NCBI RefSeq assembly: GCF_963678635.1
Contig: NC_087064.1
Span: 46,609,346-46,673,345 of the forward strand
Direction of reading: 5' to 3'
DNA length: 64,000 nt
From: Symsagittifera roscoffensis
Lineage: Eukaryota; Xenacoelomorpha; Acoela; Convolutidae
Shown here: one piece after another, positions 12,001 through 27,000 of the stretch
Layout: every line of letters begins with the position of its first letter
Position numbering within the stretch: the stretch's first letter is position 1
Program-made: the position numbers and the translations under genes
Notes under the pieces: model-generated
Seen by the model: only the letters and a program-made list of their open reading frames with translations
The model's database searches: none
What the model was told of the DNA's origin: nothing

Positions 12001-15000
12001 CTCGAACAAAAATTTTCCAAAAAAATTGTACGAAAAAAATTGTGCATATGAGTCTATAACGTAGACCAGGCCGACCGTTTTAATGCAAATCAATCAACAA
12101 AGACTATGAAAAATGTGTACAGGAATATTCGAATAGATTCATTGATTTTTTATTTCTCTAAATGTCTGGAAGGTGAGGAGATGATACAAATGGACTATCC
12201 TCTACAGGACTGTTAAAGCTCCTGCTGATAGCTCCTTTGCGATTCGCAGGAATCAAATTATTATTAAATGGTATAACATAAGCTCTTAAACCATATACGA
12301 AAAATTACGGTTTTTAGTTATAATTCTCAGTGAAATTTTATTAGTCATCTTCGAAAGCAAATTTCCAAAAACAGCTAATCAATTACTTTATTGCCACTCA
12401 ACCAGTGATTTTTCCTATTTGAGAAAACTTTGTAAATATTAAACACACAAATAAAACTGAAGACAAAAAAAAATATTTTGAATCATCGAAAAAAAATTGT
12501 CATACCAAGTTCATGTTCATGAAAATGTTATCATACAGTCCTCTAATATTTCTCTGCCCTCATAGAATAATATGGATTCGTACGTTTTTTTTATGTGTAG
12601 AAATTTGACAGGATATGAAAAAATGAAAGGATACTTTTCACTTTTTGAAGTAATCATTTCGCGTGCCATTTTATTGACGTTGAAGTTTATGGAAAAAACA
12701 AAATATCGTTGAATGCGTTTTTGTTCTGTAATTTATGCACTCAAGCACTTCTTGATATAACAAGCAGATATCATCCTCGAATATGAAATTTGTTTTAAAG
12801 TTTTTCTTTTGAACTAAATCATTTGGTTATCAAAAAGTCAGGCAGTAATAATTTTGGTTCATTTTGAAGAGTTTAAAAAAACTTGGAAAGTGTTCAGTTT
12901 TTGAAATCTTAACAATTTAAAGTACCGTCGGATTGCTGCTGTAAATCCGTTTGCTTCAAAACAAACTATAACACAAGGCTGAAAATAAGGTAAACGACGA
13001 TGAAATTATTTTCAAAAACAGGTTGAATTAAGTCTTAAAAAAGCTTGTTACAGAGAACTAAGCGGTCAATCACTCACTACTCGCTAGAGAGGCGTTCTCA
13101 TTATTGAAATAACCTCCCAAACAGTACAAATAGTTTTAGTATATGATTTGACTGTTTTGTCAGCTTATGATTTTGTCTTACACCTTATTTAGCGCAAAAA
13201 AATTATTAAAAAAAGTAAATGCATTAGTGAAAAAGATAAGGTAAAAATTATGCCCGACTTACTTTCAAAACAACTTAGGCAGCCTTTTGAATCAGCCGGA
13301 CTAGTTCTTTTTTCGAAGCTGTTTGCACTACAGTTTTCTTCAAAGTAATTTTCTGATTGAGCGATAATTTCATTTGCACGATGCATGTAGAAATTAATTT
13401 AATTTAAATTTCGACTTGAAATGCACAAACGTTATGGATGGCACCTATTGAAAAAACAAATCATAATCAATCACTTAATATCAATCAATTGCTTTAAAGT
13501 AAATTTACAAGGTAATATTTCCTTAAATTCATTGCACTCATAACATAATATATGTGTAGTGTTTCGACGAAAGTTGAAAAAAATATATTGTATACTTATT
13601 GATCCGAAAAAAAAACAAAAAAATGAAGTTTTGATCAAATTTCAGAACTTTTTTTTACAAATTGGATTGCTCTGGATTTTGCTCGATTATATGACAATCA
13701 AAACTAGTTGCTTAACACAGCTAATAACAAACTGCTATGAGGAAACTATTATCAAAAAACATTTGGAAAAATTGGAACCTGGAATCAGTTTAAAACAAGT
13801 AATTTTATCCAATCATACTCCTTGATAATAATCACTGTAAAATATTTGGAACTAACCAATCATAATCCATTACTAAAACTTATGATAATTTGTAAAGCTG
13901 AAACTATTTATAGTTTCAACCAGAGAAGAAACAGTTTAACTTAGAAAGCAGGCAGTTGCTCTTCCTCTCCTCTAACCTAGCAAGATTACCAGTATATACT
14001 ATTGAGACTAGGAAGTATAAGAGTAAGATTAGAATCGATATTAGACGAATCAGAAATTTCAAACTTAAAGCTGTTTAAATTTTTTAATACACAAGTGCAC
14101 CTTTTCTGATGCTCTCTAATTAATGACCAAAAGACACGTTGAAAACGACTTCATATGCTTTTTTGGCTATTTTTTAATGAAAATTTTCATCCATCATCTG
14201 TAAAAGTTTCAACTTTGTATCCCTGGTAGTTATAGAGCAAACGATAAAAAGTAGAAAAAAATTTTCGATTGTTTCATCGCTTGAAAATTTGAATTTACAA
14301 TTTCATGTCCCTTGGTTGTAAAATATAAAAATGTTGTGATAAAAATATAAAACATAAAAAATGCTCGTAAAAGCTGATTCTTTTCAAAATACTAGGTTTG
14401 AGAATTTCGTGATTGTTTTCAGAATTGTAATTCTAAAATGCAGTCAGGTAGTAGACGTAATTTTTTTCTATTTCCAGCAGAAGCGGATCTAGGATTTTCT
14501 CTAGAGGGAGAGGGGCAGTTATTATTTTTTAAACACATCAAAAATGCCGTTTTTGGGCATTTTTTGGAAATGTTGACCAAAAATAGCGTTTTTCGGCGCG
14601 CACTCCCCCTTTTCCAACTAGTATATATTGGTACCGAAGGCTCCCTTAGAAATTTTTTCTGGTGATCTGCCTAAAATGGATGGCACAAAAAAAATAACAA
14701 AGAGGGGGACCCTTTGGTTGGCGAGCGGATCGAATCCCTGAGAAAAGAGGCGTCCGCCCCCACCCCCTTCCCTAAACCCGCCCCTGATTTCTAGTATCAA
14801 GCGTTTTAAACAGATCCTCACACCCTATAGTCATATCATTTTGTTGTAAAACTTAGTTTTTCAATTATACAAAACTCTGTCATAGATTATGGAATGCTTT
14901 ATATTTGGTAGCTGATTCCAATGAACATTTAAGCATGTCCGCTTACAGGTCTACTTTTTGGAATATGTCAACATATATTGAACTTCTTTGACATGTGTCA

Positions 15001-18000
15001 ATTGAAATGCCAAATGAATAATTGATTGATATAGAGTGAGAACTTGCTTCAATCATCTGCTTAACATGGCCCAAAAGGGGTTCTAAGTTCCTTTATAGGC
15101 TATAAATAACCTCAAAAGATATATTTACTTTCAAAAACTCCAAGCAAAACCTAAAAATGACTACTTTTTTCCGTCGAAATATCAATAAGCTTTAAATATA
15201 GGAAGTTGTTCCAACCACAAAGAAAAAGAAAAATAGCAATTGATACAAACTATAGTTTATCTTTCACTCCAATGCTGTGACGTTCTTCATCTGGCTGTGA
15301 CGGACTGTTTTTCTAACCTTTTTGTGACAATTTCATTAAAAAAATTCGTTGCCTCTATTTGCGATACTTCACTCAATGGCACTACAAAAGAAGAGGCTCA
15401 AAAAGGAAGCGAGTTCTATCGACATTTTCATATGATTGTTTCCCTTTGTATCCGGACTGACATTTTGGAGATTTAATTAGTGTGAAAATCATTACGCGAA
15501 ATAATGACAGAGGCTGAACAAAAAATAATTTAATCTTTTCATCAGATTTTAAAAATTCATTTCTGATGATTTGGTTTGAATGGTGTTATTTTTTGTCCTA
15601 AAATAAAAAAATTAGCTTCTTTTCTGTAAAACTGCATTTTTTTTCCTGAAGAGCGCGTTTCTAGGTGACTGAGTTTTCTCTTGTTCGTGATCAAATTAAA
15701 TGTTCACTTCCTATTATTTTGACAATTGTATCCAAGATTTCGAATGATTTAATGCAAATTTAATTCATTCAGTTGTAATAGATAATAATATCAAGTTTAG
15801 TTTTTTTATCACCAATGCAGTAGCGTGCCGAGGGGGGAGGGGGGGCGACCGCATCCTCCTTTCAATTCTGGTTGCCAAATTTATCCAAAACGTCCCCACT
15901 TTGGTATAATTTTACGAAACCCATTTTTGGCTGACCAACCTCAAAATTTTCTAAAGACGCCTTGGGCGCCAATATAACTAGTTTTGGGAGGTTAGCGCAC
16001 CGAAAAAACGCACTTTCTTATCAAAAGGTTTCAAAACGTACCTAAAAGTTTTTGCCTGCGGCACGAAAATTTTTGAAAGATATGGTCCGTACAAAATTTT
16101 CGGAGAGCTCAAAAAATCAAGTTGGTGGAACTGAAAAAACAGGCTGTAAAAATTCTCCACTTTTTTTGAAACCCCCCCTAGAAAAATTTCTGTGCACGCC
16201 AATGCATCAATGCGTATCAATTTTTTGTCTAACTTATCTCAATTTGTAGATTTTTATAAATTTGATTGAAAATGGAAATTGAAAATCTATAAAAACTCTA
16301 TAAAATAGTTTTATCCGCTTAGTTACTCTTTCATAATCTCAAATATCATACTCAAAGTTCGCCATTTTTTTTTAAATTTCAACACACTGGAAATAGTTTT
16401 GAAATAAACAAAGTTTGAATTAGCTGAAGTTTTAGACTGCAATAACTTTAAATTAGTTTTTATTTTAAAACAAATTTGATGTTTGGCTGCAATTTACTTG
16501 AAATAGCTTTTTTCACAATCTTCTCGCTCTACGCAATGTCAAAAAATGATGAACTCTGCATCTCTTATCACAACACACAACTTTTTAGCTGAATTGTTTA
16601 CCTTAATCTAGTAGATGTAGGTTTTTGAGCTGGATTATTTCGCAGCTTATGCGTAGATAGAACAAAGTTTGTCGAGCGTTAGATATCTCGCACTGGCCGA
16701 AATGGCCGAGCTTCAAGCACCCATACTTATCTCATTAAAAAGATCACGGGTAAAGTATCTGTTTAGTTTGAACTCAGTTACCCAAAACTTTATAGAGGGT
16801 TAAAAGTATTCCGTCAAAATTTGTTGGTCATAATATGAATTTTGTCCTAATAAGAAAAAACTGGCCAATCTTTTGTATTTGCTCGAGCATTAGTTGCCTT
16901 TAACTTAAAACTGCCAAAGTGAGAACAATAAAGAGCCGGTCTTACATTTAACTCCACACAAAATACTAAACATCTTATTGAAAGAAAAATTTTACAATTT
17001 TTTGCATTTTTTAATCAATTTTTTCTTTCCGTAAAAAAGGCTTCGCCGTAAAAAGAGGCCGTCGTATATGTTGTCTAAAACAAATTGTTTTTGAAATCAT
17101 CATCCACTAGAATTTTCCTTGAGATTTATCAATTCGCGTTCATTGCCAAATCAACAATTTATAATCATATAATATAATTTTTAAATTGACTTAATTTCAA
17201 GAGTCGATGAACGTTGTTCGGACTCTTATATAGGTCGCAATGTTTTTTTTAAGGAAAAGTCAGAACAATTGTTCAGGCTCAAATTTAATTTTTGTTGCGA
17301 TTGGATTTTTGATTTCTTTTTTAGTTCAGTGTATTTTCTTACAGTCAGTGTTTATTTAGTGTATATCCTATAAGTGTAAATTAGTTCAGTGTATTTTCTA
17401 TAAAGGCAAAGTCCACAGTCTAACAGCGAGAGTGTAACAGTCACGAAAAATGTGATCGACTTCTAGTCTCGAAAGTGGAATTTAATCATGCAGTTTCTCA
17501 GCGAAATAAAAAGCTTATCTGTTAATCCAGTTTGCTCAAAATGGGTTGATTTTATCAAAACATTTCAATTATAATTAGTTCGAAAAATTCGAAGAACTTT
17601 AAGGCCATCAATTTTTTTTTACAAAGAAAGTGGATATTCGATGAAAGTCGATAAAGTAAGTCCTTATTTTTTTTGTCTAGTTGTGTTCATTGACTCTTTT
17701 TCAACTGTCTGTTGGCTATGTTCATTTTTAAAACGTTGATTTATCGCCTCATGTTGAGCATTTTTTCGTATTGATTTTTGTATATTTCCAAGAAAGGCAA
17801 TTGCTAACCAGTTTTTTGCTTTTCAACTTCGGCAAACATAGAAACCAGCACAGAAACTTATCGACGTTGGCAGTTAAGTTTCGTACGAGCTTGACATTTG
17901 GCGACCACGCATATATCGACTACTTTCATCCTCTACTTGCCCTCATTCCAGATGAAGAATTCCCTCTAATCCTGTTTTGCTCTCAGCAACAATTCTGTGT

Positions 18001-21000
18001 CGTGTCATCCTGAGTCACTCTCCTTCTACACTAGACCATATGAATTTCCTCGAAGAAAGCTTCAGCGACACCCTCGTAGCCTGAATTCCACTCACCAACA
18101 ATTCTGTGAAGTGATGCCGTCTTCGATCACTCTCGTTTTCTACAGGACATTTTTTTTCTCCAGAAAAAGAGTTCGGCGAAAACTCGTATCCTGAATTGCA
18201 CTCAACAACACTTTGACGATAAATTGCCATTCAGAGTTATCCTCAATTATACTCAATTCTACTGGTACATTTCCCTGGGGATATTGATGAGATAACATTA
18301 TTTCTCGAAATTTTTTACTTTCAATTTTGAACAACTAAGAAACCAACCTTAGTGTAAGACGAAATATTCTCAAGAAAAAAGACCAGCCTACGAGTTGTTC
18401 AGTTTTTCACAGAGAACCGCCGTTGAGCCCCCACTTAAAAAAAATTTGGCTGTTTTTCTGGACTGGGCAACATTGCCTCACCCTCAAGCAACGAGCACGG
18501 ATCATGGTGGTCCTCAAAGCTCCGACCTTTCGATTGACAGGCGGATACAGAACCACTTGGTCACCGCTCCCCAAATTATAAACCTAGACAAAAAACCACT
18601 TTGAAAATCAAGTCTTGACTCAATTATGATCATTATGAACAAATTCTATATTTTTTTGAATAATGATCCATAATATATATGCAGGGGCGAATCGAAGTGG
18701 TGCTTTCGGTTTTGTTAGGTATTTTTTGGTTGACTAAACTGCTTCTCCGAGCATAATGACACAAAAGACTTTAAAACTATTTTAAAGACCCTATTTAGCA
18801 AAAATTTGAAAAAGTAGGCTAAAATTGCCATCTTTGGAGCATGGACTATATTGTCCAAATATTTGCGTTTTTTTTGGCGCGCGCTTCAACTAAAAATTAC
18901 TATATATTGGCGCCGATTACAATTTTTGAGATCAATCTTAACGTCGGTAGGCCGAAACTGGTTATCGCAAATTAGCACACTAAATCCGCATCTGTTTATT
19001 GGTGCCATGGACCAAATTTCAAACTTAGCAAAACCTGACTAACTAAAATTAACGAAGAATTCTTGAAAAAAATATATTGAAAAACATGAAAAACTAAATC
19101 TAAATCTAGCAAAGATTTAAAAAAAAATTTAAAAAATCACAGATAGGGCAAATGTTCTGCAAAAGCAATTTACGGATTATATCAAAGTTTTGGACCGGTT
19201 GCAAAATTAGTTCAAATCGATCGCTTCACAGACCTGATTATAGCCGCCTGATGGACTAGAGTAATTAGGTCCATTTAAATTCAGCCCCTATCACTTGGCT
19301 AATCTTAATTCATAATCGATTTGATACTTCCCCAGGTCTTAGACTTAGTCTAGTCCACTTTTTACCAATCTTGCTCAATTTTCAGTGCACTCTTTTTGCT
19401 ACAGAAGATTCAATTTATATAAATAAAGACCAAAGAGGAGAGAGAATAAAGAATGAATAGATAGGTGAGACGGGGGGTTAAATAGTGTTCTAAGTGTACC
19501 TTGGGTCAATTCAAGGGGGAGTTGGACCATAGCTTTGTAGTCCAGACTGGGGTCCTTGTGGAGTCGAATTGAATTAGAATTGGATGTCTTTGTCTCAAAA
19601 ACTGTCTAATAGGTAGGTACTCTTGTTGAGATGGGTTGGACCTTGAAGCAATTTGAGCAAATAGTGCAGTGTCCCATGATCTCAAAATGCATCGAGAGGT
19701 TGAATCTGTTAGCCTAATCTTTTTCAAATAACTTTTCAAAAAAAAACTTTGCGAACCACCCAAACAATCTATAATCTCTATGAACTCACGCGTTTGCATA
19801 TTATAGATATTGGTTCAAGTTAACATTCTCCCCCCAGATAGAGTCAAGATCTTGCACCCCAGCATTTATTTCGTTTTGAATTTGCTAAGCGCTGCATGTA
19901 AAATGCTCGGTTCTGATTGGCTGAAAATTCCCAACTTAGAATCAAGTTAACATCCGTCTCCGGCCACCCCCAAACGGCTTTGGGGAGATGCTAATTTGGT
20001 CCTAGATATTATTATACAAGGCCATCTTGTTAAAATGGGCTTATTGATACACGTATTATTTGAACTCACTCTTTGCAACATTGGAGAGATTAAAATACAG
20101 AGAATAAAGAATTAATACGTTGAAAACTGAAGTATAACATAGAAGATGCATTGACTTGCAAGTGATGTTGGAAATCAGAGGGGCTATAGACCGAGGAAAT
20201 TGGCGAAACCGGTGGGGATTGGTGTTAGGGGGGGGGTTACTTACGCTACTTTTGGGTTAATCAGATCCCACAAATCCCCAGACGCCCCTGCATGCGCAGA
20301 CCAGTCCGTATTTTCCATTAGATTCTCCTGACGGACCCCACCCAAGCCAATTAACCTAATGACCTTGAAACCGAATTTAAACATTGCTTTTCAAGACCCA
20401 TTTTTGTTCCTTCACGGCATTTTGAGACGCCATTACGAGTTTCTTTTTAGTGAACAGCGATTTTTTCTGAAGATTTTTTATCTCGATTTTAGCGGGGATT
20501 GGTGAAAATCCATTTGGAATACGGGTGGATTGGCGTAATTGAATTAATAAGTCATGTCTAAAGGCTAAACAGCTATCCCTCTTAAGTCGAATTGAAGACT
20601 CAGAAAGTAGATTATATTCCCCCTTCTTTTATAGAATACCATAATGGGTACTTTGCTCAATTCACTCCGTTGATCCGCCGCCCACGTGAAATATAATACC
20701 AGATATGTCCAAAAAACTGACAATTTTCAGAGATTTGTCCGGAGGCTTTTCCTTATGATAAGAATTTTCTCCTGGTTTTCACCTGAGAATCTTCGTTGTG
20801 TTTTTTATATATTCATTTTTTTCCTTTTTAGGTACTTAAATTTTTGACTTCTTGAACTAGATGTTTGTGATTTACAAAAATCAATAATCATTTCATTTTG
20901 ATAGTTATTTTCGTCATTCCACAATTATCATGGGCGGGTGTAAGCTAAAACAAATCTGGGTGAAATAAAATAGCCCGCCCAGATCTGCAGTCTCGTTTTA

Positions 21001-24000
21001 TGGTGCATTATTGATTACATAAATAGTTGTAGCAATTTGCGGAGAGTTTATTTTGGGCTGATAGATAACCTCGAAGCTGAGACAGACACCTGTCAGTTGG
21101 AGTAGAGACTAAGGAGAGCTAGCTGTACTTAAATAAAAAATTGGACGTTCATCATGTCAGCAGATTGGAAAATAACGCGTATTCGTTTTTAATGGTTATA
21201 CTGCCCCGAAAAAAGTGAAGGATTTAATTTTTAACACTAAAAAAACAGTTCGAAGGATTTAATTTTTAGGTTACAATGTTTTCTTTTTATTCGCAAAACA
21301 CGAGTAGTCGAGAAACAAGCAATTGAAAGTTTTCATATTGATAATAGTTGAAACCGACCAAGAAAGAAACAGAATTGATATATTTGAATAATTTTTCCAT
21401 CAGAGGAATTTTGATTTTCTCTTTAACTATTTGTTGACGGACTTTTTGAAAACCATCTAAAATAATTCATATCTAAAATTAAAAACATTTCCTCTCCAAT
21501 AAATTTTAAAGTTGCAGTGTTTTGAAAAATATTTGTTGAAGGACTATTAGTTGCGCGCAATACAGGGCTGATTTGAAATATCCGAAAAAAATTTGGAACT
21601 TCAAGCGCGTTTTTCTCAAAATAGTCAAGATTAGATAAAAAGTGAAGTGAGTAAAATTTGGATCAACGCTGCACCAAAAATGATATGAGGCAATTTAATT
21701 TTCGAATTTCTATCCAAATGTGTACACCAAAAATGGGTCGTTTTTTGTTAGTTGAAAAGGAATTGCGTCCAAATTACCTAATAATAGATAAGAAAATCAT
21801 ATCAAATGAATCTCTTACAAAGCTCAACAAAATTTGGAAAGTTTCACAAAGTTTTGCAAAATTTTTAAAACATAAATAAAACAAAAGTTTTGAATTTCAC
21901 TTAGTAAAAACGAACTTTTTTGGCTATCAAGTAAAAACTATCAAGTTTTCCTATAATCATCTTAGAATTTTGTTGGGCTTTGTAAGAGGCTTCCTTTGAT
22001 ATCATTTTTAAAACTATTAACCAGGTAGTTTGGGTGTAACTTTTGATTAACTAAAAAAACCAAATTGACTACTGTTTGGTATAAAATTTTGGTTGGAAAA
22101 TATTGGAGAAAAAATTGATTGCACCATATCAATTTTGGTGAAACTCTAAGCAATCTTTGTTCTATTCATTTTGTGTCAAATGCAAACTCAATGTTTGTTG
22201 TTGTTTGTTGCCGGTTAATTTAAATCATCACTGTATTACGCTTCAAGTAATTGAAATCAAAAATCAAACTAATTTTTGCCCAAATGATATGTTACTAAAC
22301 CGGATTTTTTTGAAATTTAGCTTCAGATTTTCAATTTTTTTTCTTTTGAATGTTAAAATCTGCAACCAATTTTTTTCTTATAATGTTTTTTGGTGTTTCC
22401 CGTTGCTTTCTACTTAACAAGTTAGTACGTTGAAATTAATTTGTTTCTGGTAAGATAATTATGTTAAAAAATTTAACGCTATATTTTAACGGATAAATTT
22501 ACCAACAGTCACCGTTTTTTTTGCTGCGTCAACCTAATTTAGTTGCCTTATCTAGAAAAAGTTTGCTACATTTATTTTTAGTTTGTTTTTCAATTATAAG
22601 TTATTCGTACTTTTTGTTCCAACCATTTGAAAAATAGAGAAAGATTTTGTATTCGGTTGTTTTTTTTATTATTTTTTTCTTTCCACCAACTTTAATCGAA
22701 ATGAAGTGAGTGATATATCATAATAAAACCCTTCAGTCGCGGTTCAAATGAAAAAAAAAATCAAAAAGGTGTCCCAGTGTTGAGAAAACTAGTTTAAACT
22801 TTGTGAGTTTAATTTCAATTTGGAGCGAATAAAGCGAGCAAGCCAACTAATTATAGAAGGATAGGCCATGAATAATTAAATTTACGCTAGTAAACTCAAT
22901 CTTAAATGTTTTTTTTTTGTTTAGCACAGTCTTGGGAATAAAACTTCAACCAATCAAAACCTTAAAAGGAAAAAAAAATTGAAAACAATTGTTTTAAAAT
23001 TTGTTTGTTGATCTTTTATGGTTTTGTTTTTATTCTATGTTTTGTGGCAAAATTAATGAATGCCCACTAGCATGTTTTAATGTGATTGTCGAATATGCCT
23101 AAGTTCTAGGCTTTCGTCAGATCCTTTTTTCATACAGCACCCAAATAAAGACACCAAAAAACGTTTGTATTTTTTTAAAATATGGTCGGTACATTGTGGT
23201 TTACGCTAAACACCATGAGGATCAATCAGACGGAGATGAAAAGTCTGAAAGCACAAAATCGTTTTTTTTGCAACACCAAGCAATACGTTTTTTGTTCTAA
23301 AATTTTTATTGCAATTCGAATAAACAATTTGATGAATCATTCAACCTTGTAGGACGTTTTCTGTGGTGTCTATTTATTCGTGGAAAAAAAACTGAATCTT
23401 AAGTTCCTCCACACAATGGCTACTTGGAGCAAAAAGCAACAAAAGCAAACCAACTTGATGTGATGAATTTGCGTTTATTAAATATTCCAAAATTACTTCC
23501 TTCATTAAAAAAGCGTGACATTTAAGCTGTGAACCATTCAATTTTGATACCTTTTAGGAGGCTAGGCCACTCAATTCATTTGGTAGTACTTACTGCCATT
23601 CTAATTCTCTTATTTTAGGGCTGAAATTTAAAGAGGGAGGGGTGGTTTTCTATAGAGAAGATGTGATGCTAATTTGAGGTACCTTTTTAGGTGGGGATTG
23701 ATTTCCCTCTATTGGGTATTCCCGGGAGGTGCAATTGAAACTGATCGATTATTTCCACTTATCAGTCAAGTCACTAACCAAAACAGCCAAATAAGCAGAA
23801 AACGGTTTCCTTTCACATCAAAGTTTTCAAAAGTTCAATTGAAAAAACAGTTTTTTCTTTTAGGACTGATAAAAACCTGCATAAGATGCAGTTTTGGAGC
23901 TTCAGCAACATTGAACTTCATTTTTAGTCTAAGTGAGCGTATGATTTTCAGTTCGGTTCTTTGTCTGATTGATGCCAGTTGATGAAAATAGGCCGTTGAA

Positions 24001-27000
24001 CTTGAACACGCAGAATCAACTGATATTTTTGGGTTAAATCTCAATGTGAACAAACTGCTCTGTGGCCGGTCGGCCGGGCTGGTCTTTTGTGTGCCAGGCA
24101 GCAAAGGCCTGTCAGTCAGTTCCTAATCAGCCTTCTTCTAAGCTGCCTCCTTTGCAGTGTGACGTGCTAGATTCCCCTTCCAAGGTGGGGAGGTTGACCA
24201 CGCAAACACACCTAAATCCGATTTGGCCCTTTGATTGATAAGTCCTTTTTCTCTTTTCTCTCAGTCTGTCTTTGATTTTCCCTTTAATTTACATTTTAGT
24301 ACTAAACAAACAAAACGCTCAAAACACGGGATTTCCGAAATAATCAGAAGAAGAAAAATTTTCATGTTTGGGAAGTGAGATGAAAATGTATTTTTCAGCT
24401 GAAAAGATCAACTTGTTGCTGGTAGATGCAGGGGCAGATCTAGGATTTTCTCGGGGGAAAGCGGGTTTTTAAAATATTTTTCGAAGATTTTGTCGACTTT
24501 TTTTCTAAGTCGACCAAATTGATTTTTCGAGCTCTGCTAGAGCACTAAAAAGACCCTGTTCCGGCCAAACTTTTTGCACTGCCGGTAAAATTAAAAAAAA
24601 ACATGCCAAAAAGTGCGTTTTGAGGCACTTTTTGGAAAATTTTGACCAAAATGTTGCGGTTTTTCGGCGCGCGCTTCCCCTCAAATTTAATACATATTGG
24701 CACCAAAGGCGCCTTTACAAAATTTTTAGGGTCCGTCACCCAAAATGGATATCGCACAATAGTACAAAGGGGGACCCTTTGGAACGGCAGGAAGTCGAAT
24801 CACTAGAAGGGGGGTGTCTAGCCCCCCAAATCAGCCCCTGAGTAGATGCAAGCAAATAGCCGTTCGAAGTAACGGATAAGATGTTCAATTTCTTCTCCCC
24901 TCAATGACTCATATTATTTGGCACTGTTTTAACTGTATCTAGTTTCCATGGATCAACCTATAAATTTACTACCGATCTGCTTGAAAGAAAAAAAATCAAT
25001 GACTATCTTAAGCATACATATCCAATTGTTTTTTTTTGTTTTGATTTCGACAACATCACTAGGTATTGAGGTTAAGATGTGTTATCGATTTGTTTTCAGA
25101 AGATGCTTTCTTTCAGGCCAGGTGGGCTAGAGATTACGCATCGCATTTAATGATTTTGAACCACAAATTCAGATTCGGAAAGCAAGACTTCGCAAAAATT
25201 CTGGGTTTTGAAATAATTGCTCTCAAGGATTGCTATTTTAGTGACATTCTCAGTTTCAGTGGTTGGCTACTACAGTAAAGCCGTAGAATTTACCGTCCTG
25301 GTTTGTTATTTTGGCCTTGAAACACAAAAAAAACTTCTTCTAAAAAATCAATGATATCAATAAAAGTGGGAATGAACGGAAAAGTAATTGCTTGGTGCAT
25401 TGATATTTGACGCAGAAATTCTTTTTTTCATTTCTGTTAGAAAACATATTCAAATGGTTTTTTCTGTTATTATTTTTGCCACTTCTGATGTTGCAACCAT
25501 GCACAGAAAATGCTTCCTGCCCGTTGTGTCAATATCAGCTGAAAAATTAAATGGCTTTCCAAACTAAAGCTCGTGGCCTAATTGATTTTTATACTGACTA
25601 CATTTACAAGTACCATAAACCCCTAGTAGATTTTATATTTTTTGGGCCATTGGTGTCAATTAACCTAAATCTTGCTTAGCATTTGCAATTTTTTGGAAAA
25701 TTTATTCAATCTCTCGCGTTTAAATATTTGTGCTTCTGTTAATTTCGGTGTTTCTCATTGTATGCTGCAAATTGAAGAAATGGAAAATTTTCATGAAAGG
25801 TTTTTATTCAATTTTAAGTTCAGTTTTGATATTTTTCTTTCTTTCGATGCATTTGGATGCTTTTTTGCGGCCAACGAGCAGGGTTATTTTCCCTGTGCGC
25901 TAATTAAATTAGCGTTCACTTTCATCTACCGCAAAACAGACGAAAAAAATAAAAACAGACTGCAGGCATCCGACAGTACGATTAACCGAAAACTGTGAGC
26001 AAAATCTGCAAGTTTAAAAATTTAAGCCTTCGAGTTTAAAGTTTGAATTAAATTTTTCTTTCATAATTACTGGTAAAGTCAATTGAAAAAATGCCCGCGC
26101 GAATTCTCATTTTCTTCAACATTTTAACATATTCCATCGATTGAACGCACCTCAGATGTTTCTGTGAGCCCAGACTAAGTGGTTAGTTGAAAGGCATGCA
26201 CAATATTTCACGGAAACCTGATTTGTCACAAAAAATAACAGATGAGGAGGAAAATGGGAATTCAATTGATGCAACAGGCTATACATTATATTTAAAAATT
26301 AACTCAACAAACCTCAGTATCATTCCACAAAATCAATTCAACCCTCAGCTCAGCGCAGAAAAAAAAACGAAAAATAACAAACTTTCATCTAAAACTACTT
26401 GCGGTTTTAGATCTAGCAAAGCATCTAGTAGCTATTTGTCATCACTAGAGTAGTAAATTACATGAGAAAAAACTATTTCCATTGCTGAATCATGTATAAG
26501 TCATAAGAAGAAACATAGATAAATTTTTGGGAAGCCAGTGTTTTTTCATGAAAGAAACTAAGAATGAAAAAATTAAGGTTGAGTTGGGACAAAACAACTG
26601 AACCATGTACACTGCGGTCCACGTAATTGGTCAAGAAAAAATTGAAACAAGCAACAATTTGTTTATAAAACATTTCATATCAAAACGACAGTGTTGGCAG
26701 CTAGCAACCACTTGCTCCGCTCCGCTTACATTCGGCTCGAGTAACAATCTGCACTTGAAACAGTGATCACCGCTTAATCTACTGTGACATCCCTGAAATT
26801 TGTTCGCTAAACTAAAAATTACAACAAGTTCAAGTAAATAAATGGGGAGCTTAATTACATAATGAGACAAGACTGCTCGTATCAGCATACTTTTGCGACG
26901 CCCTGAATGTTGCGACTGCCTTTTAAGGTTTTATGGAGCAGTAATAACATTAAAAAAATAAATGTAAGAAAAAATAAAATGAAATTTTGAAATTTGAAAT

